DNA from: Vicia villosa
Taxonomy: Eukaryota > Streptophyta > Magnoliopsida > Fabales > Fabaceae
Direction of reading: 5' to 3'
DNA: 64,000 nucleotides
Assembly (NCBI RefSeq): GCF_029867415.1
Contig: NW_026705572.1
Span: 372,001 to 436,000 of the forward strand
In this document: positions 1-11,626 of the stretch, one piece after another
Layout: each line of letters begins with the position of its first letter
Position numbering within the stretch: the stretch's first letter is position 1
Notes under the pieces: model-generated
Told to the model about the DNA's origin: nothing
Seen by the model: the letters and a program-made list of their open reading frames with translations, nothing else
The model's database searches: none
Translations under genes and position numbers: made by a program

Positions 1-596
1 AACAGATTGAAAAAACATATACAATTAGTTTGTTTCTAGCTTTGCAATTTGCTCTTAGAATCTCCATGATCTTAGAACCCACATTCTATATAACATGATA
101 CTTACTAATTAATCAATTTATGGAGAACAAATAATCATTGGTTCTTTTTGGTTTTTAACATCTTGAATCTATGAACTACATAGTTCCCATGATTAAAATT
201 GAGGCAAAAGCTATATTACCTCTGGTCTTATTTATAGTAAGAAATTTACTTTTTAGGTCCAAATATATCAGTTATTTAATGTATTTGAAAAATGAATTTT
301 TTCTTATAAATAGGACCAGATGAAGTATAATTTTTTGGTAGATAGCTTCATCTTTTCTACATAGGATAATGGGTCATACCTGAAATGTATTGCAATTATA
401 AATGTATCCAAAGAATAACATTTCACTTAGACTTAGTTCCTGTTTGGTTTTGAGATTAGACTTGAGTTCTCGCATTCCAGTGCATATTTAACTTGATTTC
501 ATGATGATACATATCCAAACATCATACGTATGTTTTTATCACACCCACCACTCTATCAAGAAAGAAGTATTTTGGTGACACACCTTGATGTAGTAC
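1..596. other. AT-rich flank, no gene recognised
   Basis: I see no open frame of note, RNA gene or repeat structure in this stretch. It lies just past the stop codon of the minus-strand resistance-gene fragment and is probably that gene's old 3' flank. Confidence 0.5.
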
Positions 597-1819
597 TCAC
601 TCAATGATTTTTCTGTTTATAAATATGAAGAGAATGTGAGAAATCTTACGCCATTCTTTCCCATGCTTCCTACACAATTTTGCTTCCATCTCTTTTAGCC
701 ACGACTTGAGCTTGGGTGAGTCAGAAATCGTAATTGTATAGAGGGAGGTGAAATCTTGAAGCCACTTCCCATACAAGCATTCTATATCTTTAAGCTTAAA
801 GATCAGTAAGCTAACCAGATTAGTGGGAAGAAATGGAACTTTCGTTTCCATTAGGGGGCTTCACAATATCATCACCCAAAATATTCAGATTTGAAATAGA
901 AGTGAGATGTTCCCAAGTTCTATTCCACAAAATCCCTCCAACATTGCCAATCGACATTTTCTGTAAACTGATAGGCAAATCATCCATGGGAAACAATTGC
1001 AAATTTGGAAGGCCGACAGTTATCATTGATTTGGAAGTACATCTCTTCAAAAGACTGAGAAACTCCATAGATGAACCTCCCACCAACTTCCATTCCTCCC
1101 ACTCTGGCATATTTTCAAATTCCATTCCCTCCTAATCTGGCATATTTTCAAAGCATAGATTCTCTAAAGAGGAAAATGGTTGAAATGAAGAAGAACCACT
1201 TCCATAGAACACAACACCAACACTCTTTACAAATTGCATCTTACTAATAAAGATTTTTTTTTTAAATTACCTAGTTGTCTGAGTAATGGCGTCCATGAAC
1301 AATTTTTAAACTTTGAGATGCTCAATCCCACCGAGATTTCATATAAAGAATCTCACAATCAATTTGGTAATTTGTATCTACCATATCTGACGATGATCAG
1401 ACCCTTCAAATATGTCGACGAGCGCAGCTGTTCCAATACAATACTTTGTATTTATGAGTTTGAAGGAGCAATTTAAGACAACCTTAGACCAAATTGTCAA
1501 TTTCTTTAACACTGACAATAAAGTCCGACAAGGTCTGTAAATTCTCTAGTCTAGACAGTTGAACATGCATTTTCTTCAATGGGGTGTTTGTAATGTCGAG
1601 GTGGCGTAGTTTCACCAATTTCCATATGTCTTTTGGTAATTCAATGAGTTTCATACTGTTTGCCAACAACAACCGTCTGCAAATTGTAAAGCTTGCTTGT
1701 TTCAGAAGGCAATTTTTTAAATGAATATGGCAATGACAAGGAAAGAAAGGACCGTAGACCTTTTAATCCAAGCAATTTATCAAATTTATCGTGTGAATCA
1801 TATTCTTCTCCATTGTATG
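597..1819 (-). pseudogene. CC-NBS-LRR resistance gene, C-terminal LRR region, broken
   Basis: Reading leftward on the minus strand, several short frames together spell the LRR part of an R13L1-like NBS-LRR immune receptor. The region from 1819 to 1484 gives LPKDIWKLVKLRHLDI and SRLENLQTLSDFIV in two frames, so there is a frameshift near 1650. The 1480-1150 part (for example RQLGNLKKKSLLVRCNL) has several stops. 1125-820 contains ENMPEWEEWKLVGG, a hallmark of this family, and 851-597 gives the C-terminal tail with SPKLKSW and GKEWRKISHI before the stop. The CC, NB-ARC and first repeats are absent because the copy is cut at 1819/1820 by an LTR. No functional protein is possible. Family assignment is firm; the exact subfamily is inference. 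Confidence 0.85.
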
Positions 1820-1879
1820 TGTCATACCCCAAAATTTGCTCTCTTATAATTGTCTATGTCATTTTATTTCAAATAATTG

Positions 1880-1956
1880 ACGTAGCGCAATCGGTAAGAA
1901 TTTGAGGGCAAAAGACGCACGACCGAAAGGTCCCGGATTCGAATCTCACTTCTAAC
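1880..1956 (+). other. tRNA-like module with pol III A and B boxes
   Basis: TAGCGCAATCGG near 1884 resembles an internal A box (as in tRNA D arms), and GGATTCGAATCTC near 1938 resembles a B box (GGTTCGAATCC). The spacing of about 53 bp suits a pol III internal promoter. It lies 60 bp inside the LTR. It does not fold into a full cloverleaf by eye, so a functional tRNA gene is unlikely. Confidence 0.5.
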
Positions 1957-2445
1957 CTTTATTTTATTTTCTAACTTTTTTTCCATTTTTTATTATTTTT
2001 TTAACTTCTTTAGTTATAATTTTCTTCTTTTATATTAGGAAGTTTAAAACATCTTTTTTCTTTAAATCTTAATTTTTATACTCCTTTTAATAAAATATAT
2101 TAAAAAATTACAAAAAAATACATATATTGTTTTTAGAAGTTACTTTTTTTATTAGTTATTAGTATTATATTAAAGATTTAGAAATATTATATCAGATAGA
2201 TGTTTTATTATTATTATTATTATAGTTTTAATTCAGTTATTATTAGTTTTATATTTTTATTTCTAATTATATTATAGTTAGTTAGCTATTATTATTATTT
2301 AGTATTATAATTAAAAGTTATTAGAATTTTACTTTTATTACTAATTAAATCTTTTTTAGAGTCCAAGCCCATTGTTTTTTAACCTAATATTTTTCTTATA
2401 AATACTAATACTTTTTGTACATTAAAAACAAACAATTCTAACCCT

Positions 2446-2448
<3 letters not shown>

Positions 2449-2533
<85 letters not shown>
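2449..2533. repeat. (TC)n microsatellite
   Basis: About 42 uninterrupted TC units inside the LTR, just downstream of a possible transcription start region. Confidence 0.98.
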
Positions 2534-2537
<4 letters not shown>

Positions 2538-2902
2538 ACAAATACAAAAAATATGTTCTCCTACTTCTCCTTCAGGGTTTCAATTCCGGTTGCAGCAGAG
2601 TGATAAATTTTCTAGCCTATTAGCCGAATTCTCAAAATCGCAAATTCCTCGTTTTTCTATTTTATTTGATTTAATTTCTATTTTCATATTTTCAAAAAAT
2701 TCTCAAAAAATTTATAGCTTCGTTTTCTTATTTTATTTGATTTATGATCAGGTTTTTATATTTTTTTGATTTTATTTTGATCACTTTTTTATTTTTCCAT
2801 TTGTTTTCATAACCGTAACATTGCATGGTTTTTGAACAAGTTTCCTATGGATTGGCCAACTGGAAGGAGCTTTATCCCTTGACCTCAAGGAGGTTATTCA
2901 TA

Positions 2903-2934
2903 TTTGGCCAAAAGCCTTTTGGCTTTTGGCCAAA
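2903..2934. repeat. Perfect 14-bp inverted repeat
   Basis: TTTGGCCAAAAGCC (2903-2916), loop TTTT, then GGCTTTTGGCCAAA (2921-2934). A degenerate copy of the same hairpin follows at about 2950-2985. Both lie inside the LTR. Confidence 0.95.
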
Positions 2935-3040
2935 TCAAGGTTATTTGTATTTGGCAAAAAAACCTTTTGGTATTTGGGCAAATCAAGTTATCTGTAATTT
3001 TGTCCATAATTTAATTTTCTAAACCCCAATTCTTTTCTTG

Positions 3041-3041
<1 letters not shown>

Positions 3042-3109
<68 letters not shown>
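3042..3109. repeat. (ATT)n microsatellite
   Basis: About 22 ATT units, followed by imperfect units to about 3125. Confidence 0.98.
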
Positions 3110-3110
<1 letters not shown>

Positions 3111-3261
3111 ATCATTATTATAATTATCTTCATTATTAATGGACCTCCAGCCACACCATATCAGATCAAATCCTGGTTTTTCTTTAATTCATTTTTTTAA
3201 TTATTGGTTTATTATTGGTAGGTGTTGCTCATTAACAGTGGGTATAGGTTTGCCTTTTGTA

Positions 3262-3472
3262 ATCAAATTTATTTATTTATTTTTTTGGTTTAAATTTATT
3301 TATTTATTTTTTTGGTTTATCACCACCGGTATAGTCCGGTTCGGGGGATCAGCTCTGGCATCAAGTGGGTCAAGCCCCCTCCCGATCGCAGTTGCGGGGG
3401 ATTGAACCGTGGTTCTCCCTACCAAGTCCAGCGCCAATCACCACTGGACCAACTAACGATTGGTATTTGCTT
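3262..3472 (-). mobile_element. tRNA-derived SINE
   Basis: On the minus strand, GTTGGTCCAGTGG (3453-3441) is a good A box and GGTTCAATCCC (3408-3398) a good B box, at normal pol III spacing. A GC-rich tRNA-unrelated body follows (to about 3325). It ends in an A-rich tail made of two copies of an AAATAAATAAATTT-type unit joined by AAACC (3319-3262). This order (A box, B box, body, A-rich tail) defines a SINE. I could not find a clean TSD, and the tail end is approximate. Confidence 0.75.
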
Positions 3473-4165
3473 TTATTTATTTATTTATGTGTGCTATTTG
3501 CCTTTTTGCCTTGCCTCGTCTTTTAGTCATAATTTTGTATTTGCCCCATTTGGGTTTGCCTTATGTCATTTCCTTTCCTGTTTAATTCTTGCAATATCAT
3601 TGTATTCCTTCTATATTTTGCCTCTATTTTCCCTGCAGGTGTTTATTGTAATAATTTAGATTTATATTTCCGCCTTTATTTTTCTGCCCACAACTGTTTA
3701 TTGTAATAGCGTAGGACCATTAAACTGTTTTATTTTTCTGCTATGGTTAGTAATCTTAGGGAGTGCAAGCCTGCAAATTAACATAGAATCACTAATTTTT
3801 ACAAGATAAAAATATCTGAATTAACCACTTGATTGTGCCACACACGCACCTTTAGGGTAACCTCCCTTGTTGCCTTATTACTGTTGCCTTGTTGCCTCTA
3901 AGTATACTAAATAGTCAAGTCCCTCGACTCCGAGGATACCTAAAGCAAATGTTGCCTTAAAGTTATTGAAACTCCTTCAAAGCTGCCTCGGTAAAATGTG
4001 ATGATTGTCCCAATTGCTAAGGTATCCTCGCCTGTTGCCTAAAGGTTAAATGACTATTATATCCTTCCCTTAGACTACCTGCCCTCTTTATGGCATGGGA
4101 CAGTCTTGTGGCGAACGATTATTCGTAATGACCCTTAAAATGCAAATGCATCTGAATCTCATTCT

Positions 4166-4336
4166 AATGTTGTGAAAGATACATGGAATAAAAGGGTAGC
4201 AATAGTGGAAAGACTAGCTCAATGTAAGGAGGAGGAGATGGAGTTTAAAGCAATGAAACTCATCATGAAAGACATTTTTACGATGAATGATCGTCAATGT
4301 GATATTCATGAAAAACATTGTAAAAAGCTGAAATAA
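4166..4336 (+). pseudogene. Possible PIF/Harbinger ORF1 C-terminal fragment
   Basis: An open stretch of about 56 codons ends at a TAA and reads as a charged helix, including ERLAQCKEEEMEFKAM and HEKHCKKLK. Such Glu/Lys-rich C-termini occur in the Myb-like ORF1 proteins of PIF/Harbinger transposons and in NAM-associated domains. It has no start codon or upstream domain here. The assignment rests on amino-acid character and on the repeats that follow, so it is tentative. Confidence 0.3.
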
Positions 4337-4448
4337 AAATATGGATATTAGTTAAGTAGAAAAGTAACTATTATGTATTAATCGTTATGTATCAACCCCT
4401 ATGAGAAATGATCACTAGTACTGCTTTAATTTATAATAAATATTATGT

Positions 4449-4627
4449 TGTTATTCAAAATAGTCGTTATTCAAATTAGTTGTTAGTCAAATTAGTTGTT
4501 ATTCAAACTAGCCGTTATTCAAATTAGTCGTTAATCAAACTAGCCGTTAGTCAAACTAGCCGTTAGTCAAACTAGTTGTTATTCAAACTAGTCGTTAGTT
4601 AAACTAGTTGTTATTCAAACTAGCCAT
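4449..4627. repeat. 18-bp tandem repeat, about 10 copies
   Basis: Units of the form (C/T)AAACTAG(C/T)(C/T)GTTA(G/T)T are repeated head to tail with a few substitutions. They immediately follow the putative transposon ORF fragment and probably belong to its 3' untranslated part. Confidence 0.85.
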
Positions 4628-4639
4628 TATATATAATCT

Positions 4640-6104
4640 TACTGATGCACATCATCATAGACATAACATAAGACTAAAATCTAAAGAAAAAAACATAAAT
4701 ACCATCATATACATATCACGAGACTAAAAATTGGAGAAAAAAAACATGAACATCATCATGTACATAGTTTAAAGATACCGGGGAAGATAAAGGATATTCA
4801 TACTCTTCTATAAGATAAGGTGCAAATATGTTGCAATTAATGGCCGATGGAAAGAGATCGGGGAAGATAAAGGATATTGTAGACATGGAGAGTAACTCTT
4901 AAAGATTCAAAAGTGGCGAAAATGTGAACATGATAACCCGAGAACTCCTTATATATATCCCTCAAGGAAGATGAAACGTGCGATCCTCAACATTGGGAAG
5001 CACAGACCTCACCACCAACGGTTGAGATCTCATCGCACAATTTTAAATAATATTCACATACCATAGTACTAAAAGGAATCAATATTACAAGACATAAGGG
5101 CATATGTTTAGATGTGTGTGGGAAGCGTTACTAATCACAAAGGAGATATTTAATGCATCCATTCCCAAAGACATCGTGATCTTATCAAGCTCGTCTATTT
5201 TATTTTACTATAGGCTGAACCGAAGATCTACCTGGCAAAGACCTCGTTCAACGACGTAGAAACTAGGACTTAGCGTTATTTGTTCTGGGCTGCCTATAAA
5301 GTAAATGAAGAAGGCCCAATAAAAAATGTCAAAGAAGAATGCACACAAAACAGATGGACTCTCATCCTTGTCGAGGACACGCGATCATGCCCTCCATCAC
5401 ATTTCTCACTGTTGGATCTAATTGAAAGAAAACCTACTTTAGGCGTCGAATCACACATAGACAATTTTAACTGCCCATACTATATAACAACCATATCGCA
5501 TCATTTTAGGTAATCAATTCATTCCCTTTGTCAAAATATATTTCACTTAGTCACTAACTAAAGTATTGGAGTGCTAACCTTACAAATCAACCCCTATTCC
5601 CCGCATCAAAAATCCAATCCACCAAACTAGAAGATTGATCAATTGTATCTAAACTATATTCCATCATTTTAACATACATTTATGGTTCCTTAACAAAACA
5701 TATGAATATTTAATGTATGGAGTAAGAATAATTGAATAACTTATTAAGTTCTTATTTTCATATATAGCAATTATCATGTTTTTTAAAAAGAAATAATTTA
5801 TGTTGAGCATGATTTTTTAAGGTTTAAACTTTAAAGGTAGTAGGATTCGTTGGATTCCCCTTGCTTAGCCTCATCCCATTTTTTTAGCGAGCCAAATCCA
5901 AATTTTGTGTTTGCTTCTTTTATTTTATTTGTCCCAATTTTTAGCGAGACAGACACACTAGTTTATCACCTAAATAAAATAGAGAAATAAATAGTAAAAT
6001 AAGAAGGTTAACACCATAGAATTGTTAGTGCGTGAGACACTTTTAGTAAGGAGAGAAAGAGATAATAATAATAAAGGAAATAAGGATTATTTTTTTCACA
6101 TGAA
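4640..6104. other. AT-rich region, no gene recognised
   Basis: I see no convincing coding region. A short block (GGGGAAGATAAAGGATAT) occurs twice, near 4780 and 4860. The last part (5840-6104) abuts the Helitron and may be the remaining outer part of the Copia LTR into which the Helitron inserted; that is inference. Confidence 0.4.
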
Positions 6105-6129
6105 TCTACAATATAAGAAAGTTAACTGA

Positions 6130-8158
6130 TCTGGAAAGTACATTTCTGCCCCTTTGCTTCTCCAAGCTGCCACATGGACACCTTACTTGCTCTCCTTTTC
6201 TAAACCACCGAGTCTGATTTCAAAACAAGCCAAAGAAAACCTTTTCAAATTTTTTGAATATAATAATAATAATTTTATTTTGCTATGTTTCTTGGTAAGC
6301 ACAATTATAACCTCTGCCATACTCAAACTCTTTCTCAAAGTCTTTTCATTAGGTTTTGTTACTCTCTTTCTATCTACCTCAATCTTTTTCCTCTTTCTCC
6401 AACTCACGAGCGATTTGAAATCTGCGCCAGCTTCCATCTTCATACATCTTCAACCTCTCCATCTTCTATCTTCAACCTCTGCATGGCTCGTCCATGGAAA
6501 ATATTAAGGACATCAACGATTCTGAATCACGGGTGAGGTCTTTCTGGTTTTTGTTCTTGATCTCTCCTCCTCTTTCACGATTTTGAAGGGTTTTGATTTT
6601 AAGGAAAATGATGAACAAATTGTTTAGGTTTTTTTTATGAGTGTTGGGATTTATATGTGTTTGAGTTTTTGATGTTTGATGAACAATGTTCTTTTGATAA
6701 TTTCTGAAGGGTTTGTAAAATTGGGAAAATGATGAACTAGGGTTTTGGTTGTTTTTGCTCTGCGGTTGTTTACTTGATGATTTTTAACCTTATCCATTGT
6801 CATTTCTCCTTAACAGGACTTTTTTCCAGATCCGACCCTTTTATGGGATTAGGGTTTCAGGAGATCTCGGACGCAAGTTCTTTTCCAATAAGGTATGTTT
6901 CAAGTTCCTACCAATATTTTGTTGTTCTATAATATTCATTGTTAGATTGTTGTGTTATGAATCTTGGTACAAAGACTCTTTAGTTTGGCTGAATCGACTT
7001 TTGGTTTCTGTTTGGTTTTGTTTCTGCATGAACTTTTTGTGGTGGTTATGCGGATTGGTTAGCAGAATTTTGTGGAAAGTGGCGGTTTAAGTCGGTGATG
7101 CAGCCTGTTATAACAAGTTGAAGGTGCATAGACTCTTAATTTCTCTCTTATATTTTGAACTGATGCAGATTTATTGTATGGCTTGAATGGTAATGTAAAC
7201 TATTTTGAATGTTGATTTGAATGTAAATATGGTAGATTGAATTCTGGATTGAGTTTCAAGTAGGAAATTGAGGTGTTATGGGTGAGTCATTGATGGCAAT
7301 TTGGTTTCTATCATGCAGCTTTGATTAATGATTTGAAGGAAAACGGATTGTTCGATATTAAAGGAAACAAAGGGAGAGGGAGGTCAAAGGGAGCTGACTC
7401 TGAACATGTAATTCAAATTAACATATTGATTTATCCTGCATGATTTGTCCGTCCTTCCTTTTATGCATATTGGATATCAATGATAAACCCTCATGGCATT
7501 TTTGCAGGTCTGAACTGGCTCGGTTTCTACGGGAACCAGTTTGTTATTCGTTTCGGTTGAGCTTTATGCAGGGCTGCAGTTCTGTTCATGTGATGATGGT
7601 TAAATTGGCATGCTGATTTTATGGATTATGCAGGGTGAGATTGAGTTATCCTTCTAAGGGTTAGTTTCATTTGATTTTCTGTTGTTCTTGGTTTTGGATG
7701 CTGATTTTATGGATTATGCAGGGTCAGATTGAGTTTGTGATGTTAACTGGCTTGGACAGCTATGGGCTATATGTGTTAAGTGCTGCAGGCTTGAATCTTT
7801 CCAGCAAAGTGAAGTGGAATGTATAACTGTTTAATTTCTGCTTATGGTTTGATATGTATGAATGTATGTTAGGTAGCTGAATGGTTGTTTGAAACTGTTA
7901 GATTTTGTTATGTTTGAACTTGACATTACATTTTTTTCTCTTTCATTTTGGCCAAATGACATGCAGTTTTGATGGATGCACTGATGTAGTGCAGGTTTGA
8001 CAACTTTTGTCGGCATTTCGAAGTGCAGGGATTTCGAATTGTGCAACGGGTTATTCAGTTGTGAGATGTTTGGTAAGAATACAGGGTTGGGTTCAGGATT
8101 TTGCTATTGGTTTGAGCTGAATTGTATGTGAGATTCTTTACTAATTTTGTATCTTGCT
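6130..8158 (+). other. Helitron interior, spliced-gene-like but unidentified
   Basis: The segment looks like a captured 5' gene part. A pyrimidine-rich leader with ATGGCTCGTCCATGG near 6483 is followed by possible donors (GGTGAGG at 6532; AAGGTATG at 6890) and acceptors (CTTAACAG at 6817; TTTGCAG at 7508). A possible exon near 7330-7410 reads KENGLFDIKGNKGRGRSKGA. I do not recognise the source gene, and no long frame is kept. Confidence 0.35.
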
Positions 8159-8640
8159 GATAACAGTAATATGGATACATGGGCAGGTTATTCCCTTTTG
8201 CAGGCTTTGTTTATCAAAGAGCATAATGCAGTATGTGACATGCTAAAAGTAAGTCAAATTCTTTTCATCTATTGCATAACTTGGCTCCATTTGCGATCAT
8301 TTTTTGCATCGAAAAGTAATTCAATTGGTATTTTTTCTTTTCTTACAAGAACACTTTCTTGATTTTGATGATGAGCAACTCTATACGTATGCAACATTGG
8401 TGACTTCAACAGTCATTGCGAAAATCCATACAATCGATTGGACCGTAGAGCCCTTAAAATGGACACATTGCTTGCAGGAATGCGAGGAAATTGGTAAAAA
8501 CAATTAGACGATGTATTTATATATAGCTCAAATATAGTATTTTGATGTTCATTTCATAAATTTATGTCATGATACTGTAAACTATGATTTAATTTCAGGT
8601 GTGAATTATTGGGGAAGTCATTCAAGGAAAAATTCAGGCA
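8159..8640 (+). pseudogene. Alpha-dioxygenase (PIOX/alpha-DOX) exon fragment
   Basis: Three exon pieces are visible. About 8168-8248 encodes WAGYSLLQALFIKEHNAVCD; 8350-8493 encodes FLDFDDEQLYTYATLV and VIAKIHTIDWTVE; 8599-8640 encodes ELLGKSFKEKF. These match the heme-binding core of plant alpha-dioxygenases, the fatty-acid 2-hydroperoxide-forming enzymes of the animal peroxidase superfamily. The piece includes HTIDWTVE but lacks the N-terminus, the distal heme region and the C-terminus. GT and AG borders are kept (GTAAGT at 8249; GTAAAA at 8494; TTTCAG at 8593). A frameshift near 8456 moves the true frame (DTLLAGMRGNW) out of phase, and the 8248/8350 join is also out of phase. It was captured with introns, so from DNA. 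It is certainly non-functional. Confidence 0.88.
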
Positions 8641-9797
8641 TTATTGGGGAAGTCATTTAGTTATATGATGTTAGATTTTGTTGACAGTTGATTGTGAAAT
8701 GGTGGATTCAGTTAGTGATGTTAATGAAAGTTAGTTGCAATTAGATTTTAGAAATCGAAAGTTGTTAGTGAGTTTATGATTAGTAGAAGAGGGTTCGGGA
8801 CTGTTGGCTTTTCTGGTTTAGAGGCTGGGTCAAAAAAGTTATGCCATTTTGTTTTGGATGCTTAGAAACTGATAGGGGCTGAGTTCATTTGTATGAATGT
8901 GCAGGGCTGAACATGGAACTGTTATGTTAGTCAAAGAAATGTTTTAGTCTAAATTGTTAGGTTGTTATTTGACAGTTAGAGAAATTGTTAACTGTTAGTT
9001 ATGATTCAATTAGTAAATGTTAGGATGCTTGTAACTATTTGAAGAAGTTAATTGGTGAAAGTGTTAAGGGTTATTTGTTTTGTGATGCATGTTTCAGATG
9101 TTTTATCAGGGTACGCAATGGCGAATCAATGTTATGGTCGCGAGCCTGAATGTTAGACATATATGGTGATGTATTGGTTTAGATGTAATGTAGGTTTGAA
9201 ATTGGCTTGAGTTCTTTTTGCTGCCGAGCTCGGTTTAAAACATCATGCCAATTCGATGTGACTTAGGTTCACGAAGCTAACTTCAAGTGCGTATAACTTT
9301 CTCAATAGGCCGTCTCTTGGTTCAAATTTATAATCAACGTGACAGCGACATTTGTTAGAACAACAATGATATTGAAGAATTTCTGTAATAATGGCTGCAT
9401 GTGCGTAAGAAACGACCTCGAAGACACTCGATCCCTACTGACTTCACGCTGCAGCACCAGCTTGACCACCTTTGTCACATTCATAATTTCAAGAGGCACA
9501 CTTTATAACCCTCTAACTTACTAACCAACTGCTCAAATGTTTATCTTTTGGTTTCACGATAAAACTTGCTTGCGATAGAACAGTTTTCGCATTGAACTTT
9601 TAAGGAAAAACTGTTTGTAACCTACACAAAAACATTTGCGAATTCCACCCCTCGCAACCGCAATTGCATGCATAGAAAATTCTGCCTATTATTGGAGTTT
9701 CAACAATTTCAAACGCTCCACTTCGAGCGCCTAAATCTCAGTGCCCGTTTATCCAAATGTCAAGTTGTCCCCAAATCTAACTTTTGGGACTTGGCAG

Positions 9798-9866
9798 CAA
9801 GATGGTCTTAAAGGTTATTTTCGTGGAACCGGAGCCACAATTTGTCGAGAAGTTCCATTTTATGTT
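9798..9866 (+). pseudogene. Mitochondrial carrier family exon fragment
   Basis: Right after an acceptor-like TTGGCAG, a single frame reads QDGLKGYFRGTGATICREV followed by PFYV. The pattern G-x-x-RG-x-x-x-T-x-x-RE-x-P is typical of the matrix-loop/helix region of mitochondrial carriers. The wording is closest to what I remember of the large SAM-transporter-like plant carriers. Only 23 codons remain and no further exons are recognisable, so the exact carrier is uncertain. Confidence 0.6.
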
Positions 9867-10604
9867 TGCTGCTTTTAATATTAGTCATACATAACAGACC
9901 ATTTATGCAATGCAAGTGTAATCTGCTATCTCTAAGCATTGTCAAAAAAATCACACTAAGGAAAGCAACATGGTGATGTTTTTTTATCCTAAGTTCAATA
10001 TTGTCACTGCATGTAAGATGATTGAGTTGCAGAAGGAAGTGTGAACGGTGTTGTTTCTTCACTGCGTCAAATTTGTTTTACAAAGTATCCACAATTTCAT
10101 TACTGTTTCATCCTGTAATTGTTAGTTTTTTCATTGAGAGTAGCCCAATGGGTACCATCTATATTGATAGCAATGTGCTCTTAGTTTCATTTGCTCATAA
10201 TTACACATTGCTTTGTGATAATGAACCAAATAAATTTATGATATTGTATTCTCAATATTTTGTAATGATGAATCAAATATATTTATGATAAGGTTCTCAA
10301 TATGGAAAACAAATATGGTTATATTTGTAACTACTATAATAACATATGAACTAAATATATTTATATATTGTATTCTCAATATGGAAAACAAATATAAATT
10401 TAAATATAGAATAATATGGTATGCAGATATTTTTTTAATTATTTATATATCAAATATTTTCATTTTAAAATTATTTATAATTTAAGATATGGACATTTTC
10501 AAGATAATTTATGAAAAATCTAAATATATATTATTGATGTAAAACTATTTTGGTTAAATTTATTTATTTTTATTTAAAAAATATCTCTTTCTTTTAAAAA
10601 TACG

Positions 10605-11480
10605 ATCAAAATATTTAATACTAACGGAAACATGAAGTTACGAATATAAATTTTGAATATTAACGGGAACATGAAATTATTGATCAAAATATTTAATATT
10701 AACGAGAACATGAAGTTACTGAACAAAATATTGAATATCAACGAGAACATAAAGTTACTTATCAAAATATTTAATATTAACGAGAATATAAAATTACTGG
10801 TCAAAATATTGAATATTAAGAGGAAAATGAAGTTTATTGATCAAAATAATGAATATTACTGGGAACATGGAGTTACTGATCAAAATATTAAATATTAACG
10901 GGAGCACGAAGTTATTGATTAAAATATTGAATATTAACGGGAGCACGAAATTACAGATCAAAATTTTGAATATTATCGAAAATATTAAGTTACTGATCCA
11001 AATAATAAATATTAACAGGAACACATAGTTATTGATAAAATATTGAATATTAAAGGAAACACGAAGTTACTGATAATTTTTTTGAATATTAACAGAAACA
11101 TTAAGTTACACATAATTTTTTTGAATATTAACTGAAACAAATTTGGAATATTAACGGGAACACGGAGTTACTCATCAAAATATTGAATATTAACGGGAAC
11201 ATGAAGTTACTGATTAAAATATTGAACATTAACATGAACAAATTTGAAATATTAACGAAAATACGAAGTTACTGAACAAAATAATGAATATTAGCAAGAA
11301 CATGAAGTTATTGATCAAAATATTGAATATTAACGGGAACATGAAGTTACTGAATAAAATATTCAATATTAATGAGAACATGAATTACGGATCGAAATAT
11401 GAAATATTAACGGGAACATGAAGTTACTGATTGAAATATTGAATATTAACGTGAAAATAATGTTTATTGATCAAAATATC
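10605..11480. repeat. 39-bp minisatellite, about 22 copies
   Basis: The unit is close to CAAAATATTGAATATTAACG + GGAACATGAAGTTACTGAT. Because 39 is a multiple of three, stop-free frames run through the array on both strands and yield 13-residue peptide repeats such as KILNINENMKLLN. These are by-products, not genes. Tandem arrays near the 3' end are common in Helitrons. Confidence 0.9.
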
Positions 11481-11596
11481 TCAAACTTTGGCTCAACCTA
11501 TTGAAAAAAAAAATATATATTTTACATAACTATTTTTATGACATTTACCTTTGCAATAATATCAATATTGAACAAAATAACAAGACCACAACGGGT

Positions 11597-11626
11597 ACCC
11601 GTGCGGACGCACGGGTATCACACTAG
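11597..11626 (+). other. Helitron 3' terminal hairpin and CTAG end
   Basis: ACCCGTGCG (11,597-11,605) pairs perfectly with CGCACGGGT (11,608-11,616) around loop GA. ATCACA follows, then CTAG at 11,623-11,626, then host T. This is the terminator signal of rolling-circle transposons. Confidence 0.93.

Larger units (their letters stand above)
1820..4109 (+). mobile_element. Ogre/Tat-like LTR (plus orientation), degraded
   Basis: The segment starts with TGTCATACCCCAAAATTTG, the same type of start as the two other long Tat-like LTRs here (read on their minus strands at 53,742 and 59,447). It begins exactly where the resistance-gene fragment stops. It contains a tRNA-like module, a TC microsatellite, a perfect hairpin and a SINE. 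Near 4109 the sequence TGGCGAACGATT shares its first six bases with the primer-binding site (PBS) of the 23 kb element, so the LTR may end there. No matching second LTR is in the window, so the right boundary and the solo or truncated status are inference. Confidence 0.5.
6105..11626 (+). mobile_element. Helitron, non-autonomous, with captured gene fragments
   Basis: The right end shows the full Helitron signature: a 9-bp stem with 2-nt loop (11,597-11,616), six bases, then CTAG (11,623-11,626) followed by a host T. The left end begins TCTACAATATAAG at 6105 directly after a host A, so the insertion is between A and T without a TSD, as expected for rolling-circle transposition. The 5.5 kb interior has no Rep/helicase frame. 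It carries same-strand exon fragments of alpha-dioxygenase (8.16-8.64 kb) and of a mitochondrial carrier (9.80 kb), other intron-like sequence, and a 39-bp minisatellite near the 3' end. The right end is certain; the left end is the best candidate, not proven. Confidence 0.85.

Noticed and set aside
833..1135. 100-codon plus-strand frame
   Set aside because: Antisense shadow of the LRR pseudogene.
5945..5965. Another Helitron 3' end (ACACACTAGT)
   Set aside because: CTAG is not preceded by a GC-rich hairpin.
6154..6507. 117-codon hydrophobic plus-strand frame in the Helitron
   Set aside because: Hydrophobicity comes from T-rich leader-like DNA, an overlapping frame is equally long, and no motif is present.
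7330..7415. miRNA precursor (GGGAGCTGACTC resembles parts of miR319/159)
   Set aside because: No long fold-back arm is visible nearby, and the match is too short.
9302..9524. Overlapping 65- and 61-codon frames on both strands
   Set aside because: They are complementary shadows. The minus one vaguely recalls widespread legume repeat-derived frames, but I cannot support an identity.
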